Shown here: one piece after another, positions 57,008 to 64,000 of the stretch | Numbering within the stretch: the first letter of the stretch is position 1 | Layout: every line of letters starts with the position of its first letter | DNA from: Deroplatys truncata | Lineage: Eukaryota > Arthropoda > Insecta > Mantodea > Mantidae | Direction of reading: 5' to 3' | NCBI GenBank assembly: GCA_030765065.1 | Contig: CM060990.1 | Coordinates: forward strand, 496,610,190-496,674,189 | Length of the DNA: 64,000 bases | The notes under the pieces: model-generated | Told to the model about the DNA's origin: nothing | Databases searched by the model: none | Seen by the model: the letters and a program-made list of their open reading frames with translations, nothing else | Translations under genes and position numbers: made by a program

Positions 57008-57634
57008 CTAAAGATTTAGCAAAGTAAGGAATTTTGATCTTTCACTGCAGTGTTCTAAAAAATTTATGTTAAAGTCCCCCAGCAGAATTACGCTTTTCTT
57101 TAGCTTAAGGAAGTGATTAAGAATAATATCCAAACTTTCAATTAGAAGGTTTATGTAACTCGAAGGATTCCTATTGATGCATATTATTATCAGCTCATTT
57201 GCAACTTCTATAGTGCTGGCTTCAAAATGTTCTTTTACATTTAATGCTTGAAATTTTTTTATAGGTTGAGCCTTTATATGCTTTTTTATTAAGATTAATG
57301 ACCCGCCTTTTCTTTTAATTGACCTACTGTAACCCTGTATTAATTTAAAGCCTGTTATTCTCAATTCAGTTAATTCACATTGGGTTAGCCAGTGCTCAGT
57401 AATGCACATTATGTCTACATGTTTTAACTCCCCCTCTATTAGTAATTCGAGTTCAAGAGACTTATTTCGGATACATTGAATGTTTGGTGAAGAACGCGCA
57501 AAGTATGCAAGTTTTGAGTTTTTTTTGTTTTCGTTTTCCTTCCCCAAATGATGATCGAAGGAGTCAGTACTTAAAGAAATGTTTCCTATTTGCTTGCAGT
57601 TTACACTCATCCATTTTTTGTATTTCTGTTTCAT
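57008..57634 (-). pseudogene. CR1-like endonuclease (APE type), start of ORF2
   Basis: The frame contains VDIMCITEHWLTQCELTELR (catalytic Glu/His region), GGSLILIKKHI and VILLGDFNINFL, the known order of APE-like endonuclease motifs. The catalytic blocks look intact. It ends at the TAG before GFQTTINVPTRV. Confidence 0.7.
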
Positions 57635-57742
57635 TAGGGTGTTCTGACTTTATGTGATTTTGACTAGCATATTTAGATAAAGTAATCTTAGATACTAAGT
57701 TTGTTCTAACAGACCCATCGCTATCACATTTGTCTAGTTTTT

Positions 57743-58110
57743 TTAATCCAGGTGGGTTATTACTCTGTTCAAATGCAGGCCATCCCTGCCTAGATCAATG
57801 TCCCCTAACCATGCATTGCTATCTACAAAGGAACAATCGTATTCTTTACATACCCAGTCGAAAGTAGAGTTGATCCCGTCGATGTAACGGAGATCCTCAT
57901 CCCGACGACGTATAGTACTGCTGACGCAGAATTTCGCCCTTGGAAACAGCTTCTTTCCGACCGTCACAACTTCGGTCAGTTCCCGCATGATGTCCTCAGG
58001 TGTGCCCGCCGTTAGTCTGACATGTATCACCACAATATCTGGATCGTCTGTGTTCATTACTAGCTGTTTTCTTATGTGTTCAAGCTGAGCCCTGGGATAG
58101 CAATAAACTT
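57743..58110 (-). pseudogene. ORF1 with SGNH esterase domain, 5'-truncated
   Basis: The frame reads YCYPRAQLEHIRKQLVMNTD, IVVIHVRLTAGTPEDIMREL, then VCKEYDCSFVDSNAW and GRDGLHLNR. The DGLHLN block is the C-terminal Asp/His motif of SGNH hydrolases found in ORF1 of CR1/L2 elements. In the block normally reading HxGTND, this copy has HVRLTA, so that part is degraded. A longer frame to 58360 continues into a SINE and is artefactual. Confidence 0.65.
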
Positions 58111-58272
58111 TAATGGAATTAATTGTTCTTTCACATAAGCCGTGTTTTGGACAGGGTTGGAAAGGTAGAATCAGATGACTGAAAAATTCAATGCCATAGC
58201 CGGGATTTGAACCACGGATCTCCCAGTCTCCGTCCGGTTGCTCTAACCACTGAGCTACCTTGGCCACATACC
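58111..58272 (-). repeat. tRNA-derived SINE
   Basis: On the minus strand the head GGTAGCTCAGTGGTTAGAGC (A-box) and GTGGTTCAAATCCC (B-box) is tRNA-like. The 3' end is CAATTAATTCCATT. The same 3' sequence occurs again at 58433-58494. Confidence 0.8.
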
Positions 58273-58432
58273 GACATGCCATTAAATTCTCCAGCTGACT
58301 CGCATTTTTCCCGGTAAACCACAAGGAAATCTCAAATTGTATTGAGATGTCATACCCCAATAGCGACTTACATTCTTTGTAAGTACTTTAAGTCCTGGGT
58401 TTTATAGTTACAACCACTATTAGGTCAATTAA

Positions 58433-58494
58433 TGGAATTAATTGTTCTTTCACACAAGCCGTGTGTTGGACAGGGTTGGAAAGGTAGAATCAGT
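58433..58494 (-). repeat. 5'-truncated second copy of the same SINE
   Basis: TCTACCTTTCCAACCCTGTC through AATTAATTCCATT (minus strand) matches 58111-58173 with few changes. Only the 3' part is present. Confidence 0.75.
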
Positions 58495-58499
58495 AATTA

Positions 58500-59330
58500 A
58501 ATTTATCACTTATTTTGGCTTTTTTTATATCCCAACCCATTGTGTTGCTTTGAGATTATTTCTCAGTGCCTCTAGTGTATTTTCATTTACTGTTCTTTTA
58601 ATTTCTATCAGTTTATTGGTTTTATACTTAAGTTTATCTAAGGTTTTAGCTTCGATTAATGATCTATAATGGTCACTTATTCCCATTTTGATGATTGTAC
58701 TACTAAAATCATCCCTATTTAAGTTAGTGTACATGTGATCAACACAGGTCGATAAATGTTTGGTTACCCTTGTTGGTTCTGTTTTAGTCAGAGTTAGGTT
58801 ATTTCTAATAATTCTAGTAGCAGATTTTTCTTTTTACTCTCTACAAGTACGTCTATGTTAAAGTCCCCTAATACAATAATATGTTTGTTTTTAGTTATGT
58901 TATTTATACACCCTTCTAATAATTTTAAGAAAACTTTTTTGTTCGCCTTTGGTGGACAATACGCTCCCACTGTTATAAGTTTTTTTTCTTTTCTAAGGTG
59001 ACTTCAATTGCGGATAATTCACCACACATTTCTTCACAGTATTTGTTACATTCTATTTCTTCATATTTTATCCCATTTCGAACATAGATTACTACCCCCC
59101 CTTTTGTGGTTTTTCCTGCAATAGCTGGGCTCTAAGGTGTAGTTTTCATAACAATTTACTTTTATTTCATCTGCCTCGAGCCCATGTTCAGAGAATATTA
59201 TAACATCTGGCTGCATAGTTAAGATGTTTTGCTCAATCAGCGCCCTTTTGTTTGCAATGCTTTGAATGTTTTGATGTAAGATCTTAAATCATTATCTTTA
59301 CACTTATTTTCTGATACCAAGTGAGGCAGT
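58500..59330 (-). pseudogene. CR1-like endonuclease fragment of a second element
   Basis: The minus strand reads SIANKRALIEQNILTMQPDV, RGGVVIYVRNGIKYEE, LITVGAYCPPKANKKVFLKL and HIIVLGDFNIDVL from 59260 to 58850. It then reaches THLSTCVDHMYTNLNRDDFS near 58755-58700 and DHYRSLIEAKTLDK. This is an APE-type endonuclease plus the start of the linker, from a family related to but distinct from 54360-58110. The RT part is missing on its 3' side, which is unusual because such elements normally lose the 5' side. Confidence 0.6.
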
Positions 59331-59389
59331 ATTTTAATACCTGAATAATTTCAATTGTATTATATAAGTAAATTCAATAACAGCCCGCC

Positions 59390-60769
59390 TTGAAACAATA
59401 TGTATGTAATAATTATTTAAATTGTATGTAACAGTCATTGCAAAATGCTTATTTTTATTGTAAACATGTTTTTATAATGTTATGTGAATACATTATATAC
59501 TTTAATAATGCAAGAGCTGTGAGAATAATAAGTTTTAAGTTGCTAACAATGAGATAATAATGAGTAATGAGTTTAAGAGTTTGAAAAGTTCCAGTCATGA
59601 TTATATCAAAGATAAGGTAAATTCAGTAACAGTTTAAAATTAGCCAATCAATAGCAAGGAAAAAGTTTAAGTAAAATGCAGATATTCTATTGGACTAGAA
59701 TTAGCCAATCAGAGACTTGAAATACCGAAGCTTACGGGTTTTAACCGTTGAAAGTTGCTCAGTTGCTGGCAAGCCTTGGTAGTGAACAGATGGAAGATGT
59801 GTTCTCTACATATGAATCGTAAAATATGTATACACGCTAAGTGAAAGTATTGAAGATTCTCACAGTTCTTAAAAAGTGTAATGCTTTATAAAAATGTGCA
59901 AGAATTAATAAAAGAAGTGAATTTAAAAAGTTAAATTCTGTGATGTCTACAATCATTGTCACACCGCACCCTAAGATATACGTGACTCTACAAACAAGAC
60001 TGACGCAGCCGAGGCCAATTAAATAATATATAGAAGCAGTGTTAATAACAAAATTAAATATTATAGTGTAAAACTTGGAGTTTAATAACAAAAAACACAT
60101 CTTAAAATCAGCTTCTCATACGTAGCAGCATATTACATAATAACAGTAACTATTACGTAATCAATAAAATTCAAACCGATGCCCAAAGCGTGTTCCAGGA
60201 ACTCCCTAAATGCAACTAAATAAATATTACATAAAATACAATTATGTAAGTATACATCTTCTTCAAGTTTAAACAATATGCAACAACACATCTTCAAGTT
60301 GGCTTCCCAAGCATGGAGCTAAATAACGATCTTCAAGTTCTAATAATTTATGTAAACATATTACGTAAGCAAATCTACTTCAAGTTGGCTCCCATATGTG
60401 GGGCAGATATAAATCAAGTTATGTAAACAACACATTCATCTTCAAGTTAGCGTCCAACTGCGGGGCACGAATGGACAGCGAGAATCAACAGGAATTTGTG
60501 ACATCAGAGAAGAAAAGATCGACGGAACGACCAGAATCAACGAAACCACGAGACTACATCTCAGAATTTCAAAATCGTCAACAAAATCCAAGGACAGCAA
60601 CAATTCTTCAGGAGTAAGGGGCACATGGTTAACATCTCAACAACAAACTACGCGGGAACACTGAGTATAAAAGTTTAATAACAGCCAGAACAAAAGGTCA
60701 GGAAATTCCATTGTATATTATAATAATTGTCAAGTTTAGAAAATATATTGTTATTTTTGAGCAAAATTC
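59390..60769 (+). mobile_element. probable LTR and leader of a Gypsy-like element
   Basis: This AT-rich stretch precedes the gag-like frame. It contains two AGCCAATC boxes (about 59642 and 59703, 61 bp apart), a TTTATAAA-like string near 59885 and AATAAA at 59907-59912, the parts expected in an LTR. The LTR end would be near 59965-59975 (TTGTCACACCG). The remaining leader to 60769 holds a tandem motif (see 60105-60480). No second LTR is in the window, so the limits are approximate. Confidence 0.4.
60105..60480 (+). repeat. degenerate tandem motif in the LTR-element leader
   Basis: Variants of CTTCAAGTTGGCTCCCA followed by a TGxGGGGC-type end recur at about 60290, 60370 and 60437, with weaker copies near 60107 and 60247. 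Spacing is about 65-80 bp. The core resembles the TGGCxCCCAACGTGGGGC form of retroelement primer-binding sites. Confidence 0.45.
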
Positions 60770-61876
60770 ATGTTATTAAGAAGTGGAAAACTAAAATTAA
60801 GCAATTCAAAGGCAAATATACAAAGTAAGATGGAAACTGTAAACAATGAAAGTATGGAAGTAGTTGAGGTTAGGTCAGCCATTACAGATTGTAATGTAGA
60901 TTTACAATCAGAGCTAGAGAAAACAGATAGGTTAGATGTAGAAGAGCAGTTATCTGAAAATTCAGAGGTAGACGTAGAAAGAGATAGCAGTAGTATGCAA
61001 GATCAATCAGATAGCAGTAGTATGCAAGGTCAATCACCTTTACACATGTTAGTGCAAGGAACAAAACAAAGAGATACTATCTCTCAAATGTCTAGCCAAC
61101 AAATGCAAGAAAACTTATCACAACAAAATGTTATGTGCCTTCTAAAAGCAATAAATGACTTGAGTAATAAGTTAACTGAAAGTAATACAGAGCTGAGAAA
61201 GGGGTTAAAAGAAACTAGTACAGAACTGAGAAAAGAGTTAAAAGAAGATAATACAGAGCTGAAAGTAGAGTTAAGTAATCAGATAACTGAAACTAATTCA
61301 GAGTTGAGAGTAGAATTAAGTAAAGAATTTAATAATAAGTTAACTGAAACTAATACAGAGCTATCTAGTATTAAAATTGATCTAGCTAGACAAATAGAAA
61401 ACTGTATGAAAGAAAGCAAAGCTGAAAGCAAGAGGTTAGAAATAAAGCTAGAACAATCTTCCAAAGCACTTCAAAAAGACATAGATTTAAAAGTAAGCAA
61501 AGGTTTTAAGCAGCTAGAACAAAAATTGTCAAGTCATATTGACAAAAATGTAACTGAAATGGAGTTAAAACTCGCTGATACTAAACAGGGTATTTGTTAT
61601 AACTTAGAAAAACGGGGTGAAGAATTGAAAACAATGGTAGAAAATACAAATGCAGATCTTGTACAGGTACAAATAGATTTAACTGGGGAAATCAAAATGC
61701 ATGAAATGGTAAAAACAAATGCAGATGCAGTAAAAGAAGCAAATACAGGGCAAGGACAAGTAAAATCAATGATAGATGAAATCAAAGATAAAGTACAAGA
61801 AAGTAGTAAAGAAATTGATAAACTTAGAAATAGTTTTGAATTTAAGTACAAGTTTACCAAGAGTAAATGTAATTAG
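60770..61876 (+). CDS. Gag-like N-terminal coiled-coil protein
   Basis: This 368-codon open frame has a basic start (MLLRSGKLKLSNSKANIQ), an acidic Ser/Gln-rich part with a repeated DSSSMQ motif (about residues 72-88) and a long coiled coil (about residues 130-350) of TELRKELKE-type heptads built from internal repeats. It lies where gag begins in the LTR element at 59390-63748. The capsid-like part follows in another frame at 62026. It could be the N-terminus of Gag, or a separate leader protein. The frame is open, but its link to the next frame is broken. Confidence 0.5.
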   Translation: MLLRSGKLKLSNSKANIQSKMETVNNESMEVVEVRSAITDCNVDLQSELEKTDRLDVEEQLSENSEVDVERDSSSMQDQSDSSSMQGQSPLHMLVQGTKQRDTISQMSSQQMQENLSQQNVMCLLKAINDLSNKLTESNTELRKGLKETSTELRKELKEDNTELKVELSNQITETNSELRVELSKEFNNKLTETNTELSSIKIDLARQIENCMKESKAESKRLEIKLEQSSKALQKDIDLKVSKGFKQLEQKLSSHIDKNVTEMELKLADTKQGICYNLEKRGEELKTMVENTNADLVQVQIDLTGEIKMHEMVKTNADAVKEANTGQGQVKSMIDEIKDKVQESSKEIDKLRNSFEFKYKFTKSKCN

Positions 61877-62025
61877 TTCTGTAAATGCTAACCAAATGCA
61901 TGTCAATAATACAAGTACAGAAAGAAGTATATCACCATTGTTAACTAACACAAGAGACGCTACTGCTTTTTTTATAGCATCAGCCTGTCAAACACAACAA
62001 TTATAATAATAATGATGACACACAT

Positions 62026-62718
62026 ATGCATGTACCAAACCAGATGTCAAATTATTATTCTGTGCTTAATGAGTTACCATTGCCTAATTTTAATGCTTCC
62101 TCAAGTCCAGTACAGTTTATAAATGATCTTATAGAATATTTTAAATTGAAAAATGTGCCTGAAGCATTAAAAATGATCCTTGTTAGAAAATGCTTAGACA
62201 ACAAAACTTAAGAATGGTTACATATGGTAGCAGACAATGAAATGAATTTTGAAACATACAGAATTTTATTCATGAATAAGTTTTAGAATACCACTGTGCA
62301 ACATAAGATTAGGGCAAGCCTAAGCTACTCACAGTACAATAGGGATGATAACTTATCAATGACAGATTATCTTATTAAATACGCAGGATATGTCAGATAT
62401 TTAACACCAGCCATGCATGAGGAGGATTTCATTAGTTTAATTACTAGACACTACCCTCTACACATACAAAACTACATCTTAATTGCAAGACCCAAAACTA
62501 TTTCTGAGATGACAGAGCTAATATCATCGTTAGAACAGCTGAGAAACAGCAATGGTTATGAAATGTGGAATCCACACAGGCAAAACAGTCAAATCAGGCG
62601 CGAAAGGCGTAATGATATGTCTTACAATATACGCTATCACAAAGAAAACAGGAGAAATAATGAATTTCAGGATCAGAACAGATTCAATTACAACACACAA
62701 ATCAGAGATTCAAGATAA
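62026..62718 (+). pseudogene. Gag capsid and nucleocapsid-like region, broken
   Basis: The frame reads LPLPNFNASSSPVQFINDLI near 62072-62131, typical of the capsid N-terminus of Gypsy-type elements. It has a TAA at 62209, another near 62284, and goes on open from 62296 to 62718 (TARxxPxxIQNYILIARPKT). An Arg/Asn/Gln-rich tail follows without clear CCHC knuckles. A further Arg/Asn-rich part to about 62930 is frameshifted. Confidence 0.55.
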
Positions 62719-63030
62719 CAAGGGAGACAGGAACACACAAATTATGTGAGAATGGAAAGAATGAATCAGCAGAATTCTACTTCACCTAGGGCTAATAATA
62801 GATTCCAGCATAGAGGAAGTATGCAAAACAGGGGAAACTTCCACAACTATAATGAAACGAGCAACAATCATCCAGAAGAATATACACATGGAGGACAGCA
62901 ATTTTAGAGGGAGAACAAGAGCTAGGGGGCATGGCTCATACACAAATATCAATGAAATAATAGTAACTGCGGTACAAAATAGCAATCCTGTAAATACTGA
63001 ACATAATCACCAGGAAAACTAAAATATGTA

Positions 63031-63648
63031 TTGCCTGATGTAGATTCTGGTGATACAGTACCTTCTGCTCTTAGTGGCAAGAATAAAATATCTACACACT
63101 TTGATTGTTACCGTCTAAGTACAAACACAGAGAATTGTGAAAACAAATATGATTCACCATACATACAAACTATTATAGCAGGAAGGGAAGTAAATGTTAC
63201 AGTAGATTCAGGATCATCAAGCTCTATCTGCTCGAAGAAATTTTTTGAACTGTTGAATGAAGGGATACAACTTATGATAACCCCTATAAGTAATGTAATA
63301 TGTAGGGTAGCCATAGGTACAATGACCCAAACTATCAAATCACAAGCATTGATACCTATACAGATAGCAGATGTCCAATGTAAATTGGAGGTCATGTTTT
63401 TAATTGTTCCAAACTTGATATGCGAAGTTATAATTGGGTGTGATGTTTCAATAGAATTCTCTGCAATAGTTGATTTTAAGAGGGACAGACTAGTATTAAA
63501 TAAGGAAGAAAAGAAGATATATGTGCCTTTTATAAAAGATAAAGTATGTAAAGTACAAAGGATGGAACAAGAAAATGCAGTATATGAAGAAGAATGCTTC
63601 ATACAAATAATGTCCAAACAAGCAGGGAAAACAATGAAAGGTTATTGA
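63031..63648 (+). CDS. retropepsin-like aspartic protease of the LTR element
   Basis: The 205-codon frame includes VTVDSGSSSSICSKKFF (catalytic DSG, near 63199-63249) and VIIGCDVSIEF (flap-distal IIG-D block, near 63430-63462). This is the usual pair of motifs of Gypsy-type protease. It follows gag in the plus orientation. The reverse transcriptase would come next but is replaced by a CR1-like tail at 63749. Confidence 0.65.
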   Translation: MPDVDSGDTVPSALSGKNKISTHFDCYRLSTNTENCENKYDSPYIQTIIAGREVNVTVDSGSSSSICSKKFFELLNEGIQLMITPISNVICRVAIGTMTQTIKSQALIPIQIADVQCKLEVMFLIVPNLICEVIIGCDVSIEFSAIVDFKRDRLVLNKEEKKIYVPFIKDKVCKVQRMEQENAVYEEECFIQIMSKQAGKTMKGY

Positions 63649-63748
63649 CCCTTAACTTTGAAGAACAGAACACTGACCTTACCAAATGGCACCCTTATAC
63701 AAAGAAATCTATGACAGAAGAAAATATAATAGAGCAAGTAGAAGATAG

Positions 63749-64000
63749 TTTCATTCATTCATTCATTCATTCATTCATTCATTCATTCATTTATTTTCAT
63801 CCTTTTACATATGTTTAAAGGACACGTCAGTATAATCTATTTACATTATATACAAAGTGTTACATTATTTTTCCATATTTGAACTCCTCTATACTGTAAA
63901 ATGCATTTTCAATTAAATATGTTTTTATGGCTTTCAACGTTTTTATTGTTTGATTTATATTCTTTATTTCATTTGGTAGTTTATTGAACAATTCACTTCC
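63749..64000 (-). mobile_element. CR1-like non-LTR retrotransposon 3' end (continues past window)
   Basis: The plus strand shows an ATTC run at 63752-63791, the GAAT-type 3' tail of a minus-strand element. Upstream (63990-63860 on the minus strand) the frame reads ELFNKLPNEIKNINQTIKTL and AFYSIEEF, the same C-terminal block seen at 21755-22290 and 54502-56100. It interrupts the Gypsy-like element after the protease. Confidence 0.6.

Larger units (their letters stand above)
54360..58110 (-). mobile_element. CR1-like non-LTR retrotransposon with esterase ORF1
   Basis: A 3.7-kb minus-strand element with ORF1 end (57743-58110), endonuclease (57008-57634), linker (56198-56986) and reverse transcriptase (54502-56100), then a 3' UTR to about 54360. 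It is cut on its 5' side at 58111 by a SINE. The order and the SGNH-type esterase in ORF1 fit the CR1/L2 group. Few lesions separate the frames, so it is fairly young. Confidence 0.75.

Noticed and set aside
58190..58262. functional tRNA gene
   Set aside because: The A and B boxes are present, but the acceptor stem does not pair well and a SINE body follows, so it is a tRNA-derived SINE head.
58111..58360. N-terminal extension of the esterase ORF
   Set aside because: The added residues translate a SINE read through its tRNA-like head. The true ORF1 part ends at the SINE border.
63752..63791. CRISPR or satellite array
   Set aside because: The ATTC run is a simple 3' tail of a non-LTR retrotransposon, and CRISPR arrays are not expected in a eukaryotic genome.

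Overview
This is AT-rich eukaryotic DNA, most likely from an insect with a large, repeat-filled genome. The evidence is the mix of mobile elements: mariner and Tigger DNA transposons, hAT, piggyBac-derived repeats, Penelope-like elements, CR1-like and RTE-like non-LTR retrotransposons, a Gypsy-like LTR element and several tRNA-derived SINE families. Single-copy coding DNA is limited to short spliced exons, and introns are long and full of repeats. The species cannot be named from the window; a polyneopteran such as a cockroach, termite, stick insect or grasshopper would fit, but that is a guess.

Layout. 1-0.55 kb: two spliced exons forming the 5' end of an unidentified minus-strand gene, with a possible divergent promoter up to about 2 kb. 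4.2-5.6 kb: LTR-like remnant and a shrunken piggyBac derivative, with a second copy at 16.9-17.8 kb. 6.0-6.5 kb: fragment of a DNA-transposon-like family marked by a GKGxCxGVGG motif, with larger copies at 14.35-15.8 and 47.8-49.9 kb. 7.2-10.3 kb: an RTE-like fragment split by a Tigger element, then a Penelope fragment. 10.7 and 19.3 kb: two convincing plus-strand coding exons of unknown genes. 11-14.3 kb: tandem CGGBP1-like units, one split by a SINE and a mariner. 20-23.1 kb: a decayed hAT-like element holding a SINE and a CR1 tail. 28-33 kb: a long-armed foldback MITE and non-LTR pieces, one with a 2A-like peptide. 33-34.6 kb: mariner and SINE. 38-41.1 kb: Tc1 tail and a non-LTR element with an intact YADD box. 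41.3-44.3 kb: an almost intact hAT element with an 8-bp target duplication. 45.3-49.9 kb: heat-shock-element-like arrays, a hAT-like relic and the best GKG-family copy, which carries a 226-bp hammerhead-like palindrome flanked by a 15-bp duplication. 49.9-54 kb: Tc1/mariner halves and a CGGBP1-like relic. 54.4-59.3 kb: minus-strand CR1-like elements. 59.4-63.7 kb: Gypsy-like gag and protease, ending in another CR1-like tail at the window edge.

No complete cellular gene is visible. Most of the sequence is layered insertions, and target-site duplications or restored reading frames prove several of the nesting events. The most unusual items are the strong heat-shock promoter-like block at 47.38-47.51 kb, the hammerhead-like palindrome at 48.80-49.03 kb, the 2A-like peptide at 28.7 kb and the repeated GKGxCxGVGG family.
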